Source: Pedobacter miscanthi
Lineage (GTDB): Bacteria > Bacteroidota > Bacteroidia > Sphingobacteriales > Sphingobacteriaceae
NCBI RefSeq assembly: GCF_003315595.1
Contig: NZ_QNQU01000024.1
Span: 1-64,000, forward strand
DNA length: 64,000 bases
Direction of reading: 5' to 3'
The notes under the pieces are model-generated. The model saw only the letters and a program-made list of their open reading frames with translations, was not told the DNA's origin and ran no database searches. Made by a program: the position numbers and the translations under genes. Positions within the stretch are counted from its first letter, which is position 1, and each line of letters starts with the position of its first letter. Positions 35,656-44,311 of this stretch are shown here, in pieces.

Positions 35656-36354
35656 ATGATTGTCGCTTTAACCATTACCAAATTCCGCGGTATCACCATT
35701 CCTTTTGCATTTATAGGGATGGCGGTTTTAAGGATTCCTTTATGGTTAAATAAACGCTGCAGATTCTGGAAATTAATGGGCAGCGGAAAAGGTGCCCAGG
35801 TAGATTTAGCCCCGGATTTTAAACACTGGGCAGTACTAACCACCTGGGAAAACCAGCAGGATTGCGATACTTTTTATCAAAATTCATTCGTGATAAAATG
35901 GTTCAATTTCTTTGGAACAGAAAGCTTTACCATCTTATTAAATCCTTTATCAAGCCATGGGTTATGGTCTAAAAAAGAACCATTTAAGATTGAAAAATCA
36001 CATAAAAATCATACTGGGAAAGTCGCGGTAATTACCAGGGCTGCGATCAGATTTAACAAACTTAAAGAGTTTAAACAGAACATTAAAAGAGCTGCAGATG
36101 CCATGCGTAATGCACCTGGTTTTATCCTGTCGGCTGGCATTGGCGAAAATCCATTTTTCGACCAGGCTACATTTTCAATATGGGAGGATGCAGAAAGCAT
36201 GAAAGCTTATGCGTACAAATCTTTCGATCATTCAGACATAATTAAACTAACCAGGGAACGCGAATGGTACAAAGAAGAACTATTTGCCCGTTTTGAAATT
36301 ATAGACAGCTGGGGAACGCTAAATGGCGCTTCAATTAACAATACAAACGAATAA
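35656..36354 (+). CDS. CrtA (spheroidene monooxygenase)-like protein
   Basis: The 232-residue protein shows the block CRFWKLMGSGKGAQVDLAPDFKHWAVLTTWENQQDCDTFYQ. It later repeats related elements (NAPGFILSAGIGENPFFDQATFSIWEDAESMKAYAYKS), consistent with two tandem ferredoxin-like (dimeric barrel) halves, as in the CrtA family. True CrtA oxidises carotenoids with a haem cofactor. No carotenoid gene is nearby here, so only family membership is claimed. Confidence 0.75.
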   Translation: MIVALTITKFRGITIPFAFIGMAVLRIPLWLNKRCRFWKLMGSGKGAQVDLAPDFKHWAVLTTWENQQDCDTFYQNSFVIKWFNFFGTESFTILLNPLSSHGLWSKKEPFKIEKSHKNHTGKVAVITRAAIRFNKLKEFKQNIKRAADAMRNAPGFILSAGIGENPFFDQATFSIWEDAESMKAYAYKSFDHSDIIKLTREREWYKEELFARFEIIDSWGTLNGASINNTNE

Positions 36355-36364
36355 ACACAATAAC

Positions 36365-36616
36365 ATGAGAGTAGTAGCAGAACTTCCGCACCCGGAGTGT
36401 AAGATCACCATTTTTTCGATGAACCAAAAATTCATCATCAAATTTGAACAGGGCACTTTTGAGCAGAGTTATAAATTAGCCGAACTCGACCTGAGTGGAG
36501 GAGGCGTAAATGATGTATTCGAAATACTGGATGAAGAATTTATCCAAACGGTTATAGAAAAATTTAAAGTGATGCGTGCAGACTTCACTGCGGCTTATAA
36601 GAGGCATCAATATTAG
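36365..36616 (+). CDS. Conserved small protein of unknown function
   Basis: The 83-residue acidic protein (MRVVAELPHPECKITIFSMNQKFIIKFEQGTFEQSYKLAELDLSGG...) starts 10 bp after the CrtA-like stop. The upstream frame reaches 36323 but would overlap that gene, and the ATG at 36365 fits the conserved-looking start. It reads as a short beta-rich segment followed by a helical C-terminus (EEFIQTVIEKFKVMRADFTAAYKRH). Function is unknown. Probably co-transcribed with the CrtA-like gene. Confidence 0.68.
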   Translation: MRVVAELPHPECKITIFSMNQKFIIKFEQGTFEQSYKLAELDLSGGGVNDVFEILDEEFIQTVIEKFKVMRADFTAAYKRHQY

Positions 36617-36896
36617 AAATAAGGAATATAACTTATTGATATATAGAATATTTTATATTGTATCAGAATTATATTCTGAATTTTATGCAATTTTAAAATA
36701 ATAAAACAATAGACAGAAAGAGTATTTATTCAGATGGAACACATTAACCATCTGATATAAAGAATTTTAATGATGTTGACAAAATATAATTCTGAGTATT
36801 GATTTTGCCAAATAAATGGGAGGTTTGTTAGTTTATTGGTCATTTTCCGTTGGTTTATTAATTAGCGAAGCGCAGGTGACAATGCTCAAATTCAAA

Positions 36897-37403
36897 ACGT
36901 CATCTCGACTAAAAGCAGTGGAATGCCCGCCTGCTTCGGGCAGGGAGAGATCTATTCTTAAAGTTTAAATTATATAGATTTCTCTGCTACGGTCGAAATG
37001 ACGGATTGCGGGAAGATTCCGTGCTGCGCCCAGGATGACAGAAAAAGAAAGATGCGCAAAAATAAATCTGTGTTTATCTGTACGCATCTGTGGTTAATAT
37101 AATAAAGAGACCCTGACACAAGTTCAAGGGTGGCGCCACTCCTTAATTACAACCTGAAATAGATTTCTCCACTCCCGTCGAAATGACGGATTGCGGGAAG
37201 ATTCCGTGTTGCGCTCAGGATGACAGAAAAAGAAAGATGCGCAAAAATAATTCTGTGTTTATCTGTGCGCATCTGTTGTTAAATATAATAAAGAGACCCT
37301 GAAACAAAGTCAGGGTGACGGCACTCCTTAATTACAACCTGAAATAGATTTCTCCACTACGGTCGAAATGACGGATTTCGCAAAGGAGTCGAAATGACGG
37401 AAT
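36897..37403. repeat. REP-like element containing a 185-bp tandem repeat
   Basis: Two full units and the start of a third begin AGATTTCTC at 36976, 37161 and 37346, an exact 185-bp period. Each unit contains GGTCGAAATGACGGATT, AGGATGACAGAAAAAGAAAG, a TCTGTGTTTATCTGT-type piece, GAGACCCTGA and CTCCTTAATTACAACCTGAAAT. Units differ by scattered substitutions and small indels. The left end (GTCATCTCGACTAAAAGC) matches the other REP-like elements. No coding frame crosses it. Confidence 0.88.
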
Positions 37404-37407
37404 GAGG

Positions 37408-37737
37408 TTATAAAATAACCGTATCGTGCACCACTACCCTGTACCAGTTCTTAGAGAACTTTTCTACCGCATCTAAATGGGTTTTATCTTCCTGGTAGGC
37501 ATTATGATCAGCGATATTTGCAAAAGTAATGGTAAGCGAGTAGGTAAAAGAATTATCGGTAACCGGGCGCACCGGTGTATTTGCTGCCAAACCATAACTC
37601 AATGTTTTGATATATTTAATTGGTTTCAGGCTTTCGAAAAAGTTGGCAAATTCTGCGATTTCTGCTTTAGTTAACTGTGGTTTTAACCAGAACATTACAA
37701 AATGCTGGATCTGGCCTTTATCTGCGGTATCGGTCAT
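37408..37737 (-). CDS. Dabb-family (stress-responsive alpha-beta barrel) protein
   Basis: The 109-residue protein has IQHFVMFWLKPQLTKAEIAEFANFFESLKPIKYIKTLSYG. It ends AYQEDKTHLDAVEKFSKNWYRVVVHDTVIL, the H-x-V...F.W pattern of the Dabb dimeric ferredoxin-like fold. Function is unknown. The open frame extends to 37815 but runs through the terminator of the upstream gene. The ATG at 37737 begins just before the conserved domain and follows a TATTTAG-type box. Confidence 0.82.
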   Translation of the reverse strand: MTDTADKGQIQHFVMFWLKPQLTKAEIAEFANFFESLKPIKYIKTLSYGLAANTPVRPVTDNSFTYSLTITFANIADHNAYQEDKTHLDAVEKFSKNWYRVVVHDTVIL

Positions 37738-37782
37738 GGGTTCTTTTTTTGCTAAATATATTAAACCTTTTTTATCGGGCAT

Positions 37783-37812
37783 AAAAAAAGTCCCGATATA
37801 AACCGGGACTTT
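37783..37812 (-). terminator. Terminator of the glycine-zipper lipoprotein gene
   Basis: AAGTCCCGG and CCGGGACTT-type arms (with TATAT loop) are followed by seven T on the minus strand. It lies 21 bp after the stop at 37833. Confidence 0.9.
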
Positions 37813-37832
37813 CAATGTATATTTAAACTTTA

Positions 37833-38339
37833 TTAGTTTTTAGGTTGTACACGACCAGATTTTCTGTCTTCGCCTCTACCGATCAAATAACCGCCACCGG
37901 CTCCAACTAAACCACCGATAATGGCACCTCTACCTTTTTTCTTATCGATTAAAGCACCACCTACAGCACCACCAACACCACCAATTACAGCACCTTTGGC
38001 AGCATCACTCCAACCTTTTTTCTTAGCAGTTGGCTGGGTACCACCATAAGCACCGCTTGAACTACCACCAGAACCTGAACTTGCATAAGATCTTGACGAT
38101 GCTGCCCCTGCTCTTCTGGCTGCTGCCAACTCGGCCTGGTGTTTAGCTTCTTTTTCCTGTTCTATTTTCGCCGCTGCAGCTTTATTAAAGCTATCTAACC
38201 TTAAGCTATCTTTTACAGCTTTAATGGCCAATTGTTTTTCTGCTTCTTGTTGTTTTAAAGCAGCTTCTTCTTTTGCTTTGTTATTACATGCAAACAAAAC
38301 AGAAGTACTTAATGCGATTACTACCAATATCTTTTTCAT
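37833..38339 (-). CDS. Glycine-zipper lipoprotein
   Basis: The 168-residue protein has a lipoprotein signal (STSVLFACNNK, Cys near residue 18). A charged helical stretch rich in K, E, A and Q follows (about 20-75), then a Ser/Gly-rich linker. A C-terminal glycine-zipper segment (KGAVIGGVGGAVGGALIDKKKGRGAIIGGLVGAGGGYLIG) completes it and probably packs as a membrane-embedded hairpin in the outer membrane. Similar proteins have envelope-stabilising roles, but none is assigned here. Ended by a strong terminator. Confidence 0.78.
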   Translation of the reverse strand: MKKILVVIALSTSVLFACNNKAKEEAALKQQEAEKQLAIKAVKDSLRLDSFNKAAAAKIEQEKEAKHQAELAAARRAGAASSRSYASSGSGGSSSGAYGGTQPTAKKKGWSDAAKGAVIGGVGGAVGGALIDKKKGRGAIIGGLVGAGGGYLIGRGEDRKSGRVQPKN

Positions 38340-38469
38340 GACTTTAAATTTTTAATGTTCTTATTTAGCTACCTAACCTTGCCAAAAAGATTTCATTTTG
38401 GGATGTGCGATTTAGTTAATTATAACTACTAAAGAAAAAATGATGCCAAAATGTTTTGAAAATGAAAAA

Positions 38470-39195
38470 TTATGGCAATAAATCGTTATACCAGAATCCG
38501 GAAAGTACTGTAGATGAACAGGGTGAATCCTCATTTGCGTCGATTTTAGCTGGCGCATTGTATGTACGGAATACCCGTTCTCCGATGGTGAATGGTATTT
38601 TATTCCTGAAAATTGGCCCCTCAAACGCAAAGGTATGAAACTCTCCGTTTTCACCACAGGGATCGATTTCTGCGGGTAGATTATTGATTAAATCCTGACT
38701 GATTACTTTTCCACAAATGTTTTCCAAATTTTGCTGAACACAAACTATGACGGTTTTATAGCCCATATTTAAAAAATCACCGATTAATTGACTGGTATCC
38801 TTCTGCCATAACGGGAAAATGGCCTGGAGACCGATTTCGGCAAGTTTGTTTTCCCGGTATAAACGGAGGTCTTCCAGAAAAATATCTCCAAAAATAGAAT
38901 GGGTAATGCCTTCTTGTTTAAATTTAGTAAGATGCATTTTCATGGTGCTGTCGTAAGTTTCCATATCGGGCATTTCACCCAAACGGATCTGGTACAACGG
39001 AATGCCAATACTCTCGGCCTGTTTAATCAACAAAGCTTCCCTTACGCCGTGCATGGAAACGCGGTTATACTTTTCAGTAACCGTTGTAATCAGGTATCGG
39101 ATTTCTAAAGTCGGATCCTGCAAGGCATAATGGAGTGCCAGCGTACTGTCTTTACCCCCGCTCCAGTTAAAAATGCAGATCTTTTTATCGGGCAT
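38470..39195 (-). CDS. Dph6-like PP-loop ATPase
   Basis: The 241-residue protein carries the PP-loop SGGKDS (IFNWSGGKDSTLALHYAL, residues 8-25) and the Dph6-type stretch GIPLYQIRLGEMPDMETYDSTM...GITHSIFGDIFLEDLRLYRE. In eukaryotes and archaea Dph6 amidates diphthine on elongation factor 2, which bacteria lack, so the bacterial substrate is unknown. It overlaps the sirtuin gene by 11 bp and is the last gene of an operon that starts with a BtuF-like protein, suggesting a link to cobalamin metabolism or another corrinoid-dependent process. Confidence 0.86.
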   Translation of the reverse strand: MPDKKICIFNWSGGKDSTLALHYALQDPTLEIRYLITTVTEKYNRVSMHGVREALLIKQAESIGIPLYQIRLGEMPDMETYDSTMKMHLTKFKQEGITHSIFGDIFLEDLRLYRENKLAEIGLQAIFPLWQKDTSQLIGDFLNMGYKTVIVCVQQNLENICGKVISQDLINNLPAEIDPCGENGEFHTFAFEGPIFRNKIPFTIGERVFRTYNAPAKIDANEDSPCSSTVLSGFWYNDLLP

Positions 39196-39877
39196 TGGCT
39201 AAAATTGCTTTAAGTTCTGCCATGCCTTCTACCGCATTTTTTTCGATGTTGATGACGTTTTTATAACGTTTTACATCAGGTGTTTTTGGATCGATAATGT
39301 ACTTATCTACAACTGATGGAACAAAATCGATTAATCCTGCTGCGGGATAAACAGCCAGTGAAGTACCGATCAGTACAAATATATCTGCCTGTTTGCACAG
39401 TATGGCGGCCACTTCAATCATGGGAACGGCTTCGCCAAACCATACCACATGCGGCCGCAATTGCGAACCCAACTCGCACAGTTCGCCCATTTTAATTTCT
39501 GAACCCTCAATTGGATAGGTTAAATTTGACCTTAAATCAGATTGCGACCTGGTAATTACACCATGAAGGTGGGTAACTTTGCTAGAACCTGCTCTTTCGT
39601 GCAGGTCGTCGATATTTTGGGTGATGATTTCGACATCAAAATCCTTTTCGAGTTCGGCGAGGATCTGATGTGCCTGGTTAGGTTGTGCAGCCAAAACCTG
39701 TTTTCTTCTTTCGTTATAAAACTCCTGTACCAGTTCAGGGTTTCTTTCCCAGGCTTCGGGTGTGGCCACATCGTAAACGTTATAACCTTCCCATAGTCCA
39801 TCAGAATCCCTAAATGTTTTTAACCCACTTTCGGCACTGATCCCTGCTCCTGTTAAAACAATCAGCTTTGATTTCAT
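39185..39877 (-). CDS. cobB: Sirtuin-family NAD-dependent deacylase lacking zinc cysteines
   Basis: The 230-residue protein has the NAD-binding GAGISAESGLKTFRDSDGLW, QNIDDLHERAG and catalytic HLHG motifs. FYNERRKQ holds the Tyr-x-x-Arg pair typical of CobB/SIRT5-type desuccinylases. The zinc-ribbon region between HLHG and PHVVWFGE has only one cysteine (GELCELG) where four are usual. Zinc binding is therefore unlikely, yet the rest of the enzyme looks intact. It shares one base with the preceding secreted-protein gene and overlaps the Dph6-like gene. The name cobB reflects family only. Confidence 0.88.
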   Translation of the reverse strand: MKSKLIVLTGAGISAESGLKTFRDSDGLWEGYNVYDVATPEAWERNPELVQEFYNERRKQVLAAQPNQAHQILAELEKDFDVEIITQNIDDLHERAGSSKVTHLHGVITRSQSDLRSNLTYPIEGSEIKMGELCELGSQLRPHVVWFGEAVPMIEVAAILCKQADIFVLIGTSLAVYPAAGLIDFVPSVVDKYIIDPKTPDVKRYKNVINIEKNAVEGMAELKAILANAR

Positions 39878-40467
39878 TATTTTAAATTTTTAATCCCTGC
39901 CAGCCTGAAAAGCCTGGCAAGAAGTTCGTATTTCCCAAAACAGGTATCCCATAACGTTGGACCATGCGTACCCTTGTAACTCCTGCTTACCCAAACATTG
40001 TATCCAGTTCCTGAGAAACAGATATTCAACGCAGCTATTGGTTTATTATTTTCGTCGAGATAAACAATTGCATTTTCCGGAATACTGCAATCGAAAACCA
40101 AAATTTTTAACGGTGTGCCCTTATATTTATAGTTAAATAGTGTTTTATTTAACGAGTCGATCTCTGAACTGGAAAGAAAATATTTTTCTTTGATTACATC
40201 ATCATCCAGAAATCCGTTTTTTAAATAAGGCGTTTGGTTGGCAGGATTAGTATTATTAAAAGATATGTACAGAATTTTCCTGGCATATTTATAAAAATCC
40301 GTTTTTCTGATGCGTTCATAATCAGTAGCTTTTCCATCATGTGATTTTATGACACATTTACAGGCTTCTATATATTCGGCAACAGCAGAATCTGTATATT
40401 TTTTATCTTGCGCATTGCCATAAAAATAAACGAAAATACAAGTGAGCGTTAAAAAGAGACACTTCAT
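39877..40467 (-). CDS. Secreted protein of unknown function
   Basis: The 196-residue protein has a signal peptide (MKCLFLTLTCIFVYFYGNAQ) and no lipobox. It reads as a mixed alpha/beta domain with a conserved-looking C-terminal half (IVYLDENNKPIAALNICFSGTGYNVW...HGPTLWDTCFGKYELLARLFRLAGI). I do not recognise the family. It lies 2 bp after the BtuF-like gene and shares one base with the sirtuin gene, so it is firmly part of that operon. Confidence 0.65.
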   Translation of the reverse strand: MKCLFLTLTCIFVYFYGNAQDKKYTDSAVAEYIEACKCVIKSHDGKATDYERIRKTDFYKYARKILYISFNNTNPANQTPYLKNGFLDDDVIKEKYFLSSSEIDSLNKTLFNYKYKGTPLKILVFDCSIPENAIVYLDENNKPIAALNICFSGTGYNVWVSRSYKGTHGPTLWDTCFGKYELLARLFRLAGIKNLK

Positions 40468-40469
40468 AT

Positions 40470-41405
40470 TTAAGATTGATAATGTTTTATGGTATCAAGT
40501 TTTATGAACTTTTTCGCAATGTTTTCATCTGCTTTAAAAATCTCCGGATGGAACATGCAAGCCAAAGCTTCTATACCTTCTACCAAAGTGCCAACGCTTG
40601 GCTGTGTAAACATATCAAAGTCGGCAATGTACACCTGATTATTTTTTACAGCTTCAAGGCTATCCCAACCAGGTTTTGAAGTTAATAACTCCATTTCTTC
40701 CAGACTTCTCTGTTGATCAAAACCACATGGTGCAATTACCAGTACCTCGGGATTGTATTTCTGGATTTTATCCCATTGGTTAACAATAGAATCTCCGGCA
40801 GGGTTCGATAACATGTCTACTCCACCTGCGGCGGCAATCTGAAAGGGAATCCAGTGTCCACAATTATAAATGGGTTCGATCCATTCCATCAGCATCACGC
40901 GCTTTAAAGGAGCGCGGTTTGCCCTTAACTGATCTAAAATATGATCTGTTTTTCTTTGTAAACCAGCCAGGTAATTTAAAGCCACTTCTTCTTTTCCCAA
41001 AGCCCTGGCAATGGTGATGGCGCATTCAAAAACATCCTGAAGGTTATTCGGCGATAAAGGAACCAGCGTTGGTTGTTTGCTCAACTTCATTACCGCAGTT
41101 TCGGTACATACGGTATCGATATTGCATACTTCGCAGATATCCTGTGTGAAAACGACGTCAGGCGAAATGCTTTCTAAAAGTGCATCATCAACCCAGTACA
41201 AACTTTTACCCTGTGCTTTGGAAGCCGAAAATATCCGGTCGATTTCGATACTCGAATAGTTTTTACCTTCGAGTATACAGCGTACCACTTTTGGCTGATC
41301 TGCAGCTTCTTTGGGGCATTCGAATGTTACGCCATACAGGTATTCCTGCAGGCCCATATCGTAGATCATTTTGGTTGCGGCTGGTAAAAAGGAAACGACT
41401 TTCAT
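40470..41405 (-). CDS. BtuF-like cobalamin/corrinoid-binding protein
   Basis: The 311-residue protein matches the BtuF/helical-backbone metal-receptor family. It has MKVVSFLPAATKMIYDMGLQEYLYGVTFECP, the backbone helix with NLQDVFECAITIARALGKE, and the CGFDQQRSLEEMELLTSKPGWDSLEAVKNNQVYIADFDMFTQPSVGTLVEGIEALA ending typical of cobalamin-binding homologues. There is no obvious signal peptide, and no btuC or btuD is nearby. That raises the possibility of a cytoplasmic or unconventional role; the same pattern occurs in other Bacteroidota BtuF-like proteins. It starts the operon containing the sirtuin and Dph6-like genes. Confidence 0.82.
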   Translation of the reverse strand: MKVVSFLPAATKMIYDMGLQEYLYGVTFECPKEAADQPKVVRCILEGKNYSSIEIDRIFSASKAQGKSLYWVDDALLESISPDVVFTQDICEVCNIDTVCTETAVMKLSKQPTLVPLSPNNLQDVFECAITIARALGKEEVALNYLAGLQRKTDHILDQLRANRAPLKRVMLMEWIEPIYNCGHWIPFQIAAAGGVDMLSNPAGDSIVNQWDKIQKYNPEVLVIAPCGFDQQRSLEEMELLTSKPGWDSLEAVKNNQVYIADFDMFTQPSVGTLVEGIEALACMFHPEIFKADENIAKKFIKLDTIKHYQS

Positions 41406-41743
41406 TTGATGGAAAATGTAAAAGGTAAAATGTAATTGATGTTCTAAGTTAAAAAAAATCCTTTTCTGAATAGCTTAAAAAAGGGTTTTTATTTATTTTC
41501 AAGTGGTGTAATATCGATGTATTCAATTCTTTTTTAACCAAGTAAGGCATTTAAGGATCATATAAGCTTACGTGCTCCTATATTCAGTGGCAAATTAACA
41601 GCTAAGTCTTTATTTTTTATGACCACCTTAGACTCCTTAGCTCACCTGAGTTTTTAGAAGCCATAAAAAATCCCCTTTTGAATTTAATCAAAAGAGGATT
41701 TCTGTTTATTTTTCTGGTCGATAGTGAGCCACCAACCAGGTAT
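41406..41743. other. Gap upstream of the BtuF-like gene
   Basis: No gene is visible in this 338-bp interval. Near 41452-41495 an imperfect hairpin (AATCCTTTTC and AAAAAGGGTTTTT) lies about 50 bp before the BtuF-like start. It might act as an attenuator or a terminator from upstream. TACCTTTT/TACATTTT boxes near 41425-41440 are -7 candidates for the BtuF-like gene. The right end holds the terminator of the membrane-protein gene. Confidence 0.4.
41665..41702 (-). terminator. Terminator of the second B12 operon
   Basis: AATCCTCTTTTGA and TCAAAAGGGGATT arms with a short loop, followed by TTTTTT on the minus strand, lie 42 bp after the stop of the small membrane protein. The BtuF-like gene is therefore a separate transcript. 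Confidence 0.85.
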
Positions 41744-42334
41744 TTATAATTTTTGTGTTTGCAGTTTTAATACCGGGTATTTTGCTTTCAAGATTTCGAA
41801 AGCGCCGAAAAGCAATGCACCGTAGATTACTGTTCCTTCGAGGAACCTGATTTCGAATGGAATTGCTTTTACCAAACAAGCCCAAAAACCTGCTAAATCC
41901 TGGGTATAAGCCGGGTTATTATACCAAACACCAATATCGCTCACAATCCAGTGGATTAAAACAATAGTCAAAGTTGAGGCCAGTAAACTTATCACATTTA
42001 CTTTTTTAAGCAACAATCTTCCTGCTAATACCATTAATGCAAAAGCAATATAAGTCCAGTACCAGCCTTCGTATAAAAAACCGCTGCTGTACTTACTGAA
42101 TATGGTAATCGATAAAATGAAATCGCTTAAAAACAAACTTAATAAAGGAAAGGCGAATGCTTTAAGATGATCTTTAAAATATGCTCCACCAAATAAGGCT
42201 ACTGCTCCTATCGATGAGAAATTGGCAAACTTTAATTCATCAGAGTTGAATGTTACCAGCAAACGGAAGCCCGTAATTGCGAGAATCATCAGCAACAAAA
42301 TTAAAGTGCGTGGATTGAATTTTAAATGAGACAT
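41744..42334 (-). CDS. Small membrane protein of the B12 operon (DUF6580-like)
   Basis: The 196-residue protein has about five to six hydrophobic segments. It resembles the family I recall as DUF6580, often found next to BtuB-type receptors in Bacteroidota. Features include FSSIGAVALFGGAYFKDHLKAFAFPLLSLFLSDFIL and an aromatic WYWTYIAF. The size and topology resemble an ECF-type S component or a small permease. An inner-membrane role in corrinoid uptake is inferred from its position 40 bp after a riboswitch-controlled receptor gene. Confidence 0.72.
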   Translation of the reverse strand: MSHLKFNPRTLILLLMILAITGFRLLVTFNSDELKFANFSSIGAVALFGGAYFKDHLKAFAFPLLSLFLSDFILSITIFSKYSSGFLYEGWYWTYIAFALMVLAGRLLLKKVNVISLLASTLTIVLIHWIVSDIGVWYNNPAYTQDLAGFWACLVKAIPFEIRFLEGTVIYGALLFGAFEILKAKYPVLKLQTQKL

Positions 42335-42374
42335 TTTATTTTGGTTAATATGTATACTGCAAAGTTAAATTTTA

Positions 42375-44243
42375 TTAGTGTATATTAAAAATAACGCCGG
42401 TATTAAAGTTAAAGCCTGGCGTACTGTAGCCAATAATTTCGCTATACTTTTCGTTCAGGATGTTTTTGGCGTCAAAAAATATCTTTACGCGTTTTTTTGC
42501 CAATGCATATTCGGCATAAGCACTCAACAGTTTATATGATGGTAAAAGCTCATCGATAGATTTGGTGGTGAAGTAAGTATCGTAGCGGTTTCCGAAATAA
42601 CGGAAGTTAGCGCTCACATATAAATTTTTCGTTGCCTGTGCACCTGCATTAAGGCCAAAAGTGTGCTTTGGTCTGCGGATTAAATAATTGGTGGTTCCGG
42701 TATTCCCTTCTACATAAGCATAGTAACCGTTAATGTTAAATACACTAAACTTTGCTGCGGGTTCTACTTCAAAACCTTTAAATTTCTGGCTAGCCTGGTT
42801 GATGTAGCCTGTAGTATAAACAATGGCGTCAGTTAAATCGCGTTTGAAAGCAGCTACGCGTAACGTAAACGCTTCATCAGCAATATTTAAGTTTACACCG
42901 GCTTCATAATTTTGCGATTTTTCAGGTTTCAAATCCAGATTGGCACCATATTGACCAAACAACATATTCAAAGTAGGAATTTTGAATGCAGTAGAAACTG
43001 TTCCAAATAATTTCACTTCTTTGATGATATTGATGCTGGGGGTAACGGAGTAAGTATAGTTTTCGCCATATTGATCATGTTTATTATAACGTCCGCCAAC
43101 TTCGAGATTAAAAACACTTAAATCATGTAAGAACAATGATCCGTAAGCGGCGAAAATATTGGTAGTAGGATTTTTAGTATCGGTAATCAATTTCATTTTT
43201 CTATTATCAATACCCACCAATAAGTCCAGTTTATTGCCCAGTTTCTGGTTGTAAAATAAATCGACCACATTAAGTTTACCGAAGTTTAAAAATTTACTTT
43301 CGAAACCTGCATAACTGGAGTTTACATCATTCGAGTTACTCTCGTGGCTATAGTTAAGTGTTATTTTACCGGTATTGAATTTATATTCTGAGTTAAAACC
43401 TGCACTAAACTGTTTTAAAATAGAATTATTGCTTGGTAAGCCATCAGTAAACGCACCTTCATCTATTTTATAATCGCCATAGAAATAACGCAGGAACGGA
43501 TTAACGGAAAAATGTTTATCTAGTTTGATTCCGAAATTAGCATTTAAACCATCGGTTTTAAAGCCGTCTTTGTCAAATGCAGCGGTACTACCGGCAGGAT
43601 TAGCAGCTTCAGAAATTCCATCAGTTTTAAAATGGGTATAATTGATATTGTAAGAAAAACCTTCAACACCGCCATTTAAGCCAATGGTTCCTTTATAAGT
43701 TTCGTAAGTACCGGCACTGGCCACGCCATAAATGGTATTGCCTTTTGGTCCGCCTTTTTTGGTTACAATGTTGATTACACCAGCAACAGCATCCGATCCG
43801 TAAATGGTAGACTGACCACCTTTTAAAATTTCGATATGATCGATCTGATCGATCGTAAACAGGCGTAAATCGAATGTACCACTCACACTCGCCGGATCAT
43901 TCTGTACAATACCATCAATTAATACCAATGTATAACCACTGCCCGATCCCCTGAAAAAAATACTTTTATCTTTCCCCTGGTTACTGTTTCCACCGCTGAT
44001 GATGATACCAGCCTGCTCGTTCAATAAATCGGGCAATGATTTACCATTGCTGCGCTCCAGTACTTCGCGACTGATAATGGTAACCACTTTACCTGTTTGT
44101 GATTGTTTCTGATCGTTCTTGGTTGCAGAAATTACAACATCTTTGAGTTGTAAACTGTCCTGGTTTTGAGCATTAGCCAGCTGGCTAATCATTAACTGTG
44201 CTAAGCCAAGGCCTGCTACAGTTAGCATACTTTTTTTGTTCAT
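42375..44243 (-). CDS. BtuB-like TonB-dependent cobalamin receptor
   Basis: This outer-membrane receptor has a signal peptide (ending NAQNQ), a TonB-box-like start LKDVVISATKND and a plug domain (LPDLLNEQAGIIISGG...IEILKGGQSTIYGSDAVAGVINIVTKKG). The C-terminal 22-strand barrel ends in NTGVIFNIH. The frame extends to a TTG at 44270. That stretch (TTGGCTGTGGGC...) is also present but interrupted by a stop codon in the leader of the second receptor, so the ATG at 44243 is the start, giving 622 residues. The cobalamin riboswitch lies about 115 bp upstream. Specificity for corrinoids follows from that. Confidence 0.93.
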   Translation of the reverse strand: MNKKSMLTVAGLGLAQLMISQLANAQNQDSLQLKDVVISATKNDQKQSQTGKVVTIISREVLERSNGKSLPDLLNEQAGIIISGGNSNQGKDKSIFFRGSGSGYTLVLIDGIVQNDPASVSGTFDLRLFTIDQIDHIEILKGGQSTIYGSDAVAGVINIVTKKGGPKGNTIYGVASAGTYETYKGTIGLNGGVEGFSYNINYTHFKTDGISEAANPAGSTAAFDKDGFKTDGLNANFGIKLDKHFSVNPFLRYFYGDYKIDEGAFTDGLPSNNSILKQFSAGFNSEYKFNTGKITLNYSHESNSNDVNSSYAGFESKFLNFGKLNVVDLFYNQKLGNKLDLLVGIDNRKMKLITDTKNPTTNIFAAYGSLFLHDLSVFNLEVGGRYNKHDQYGENYTYSVTPSINIIKEVKLFGTVSTAFKIPTLNMLFGQYGANLDLKPEKSQNYEAGVNLNIADEAFTLRVAAFKRDLTDAIVYTTGYINQASQKFKGFEVEPAAKFSVFNINGYYAYVEGNTGTTNYLIRRPKHTFGLNAGAQATKNLYVSANFRYFGNRYDTYFTTKSIDELLPSYKLLSAYAEYALAKKRVKIFFDAKNILNEKYSEIIGYSTPGFNFNTGVIFNIH

Positions 44244-44248
44244 TTGAT

Positions 44249-44265
44249 TGTGAGTTTTGCCCACA
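44249..44265 (-). promoter_or_regulatory. Conserved hairpin next to the receptor start codon
   Basis: TGTGGG and CTCACA form a 6-bp stem (one G-U pair) around CAAAA, ending 6 nt before the ATG. The second B12 operon has the same stem with a TTAAA loop at 53364-53380. It is a candidate translation-control element of the riboswitch leader. Confidence 0.55.
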
Positions 44266-44311
44266 GCCAACAGATTAGAAAAGGAAATGAAAATACGAAC
44301 AACGTTAATAT

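Noticed and set aside
37408-37815. Dabb protein of 135 residues
   Set aside because: The first 26 codons run through a terminator; a shorter start fits the domain.
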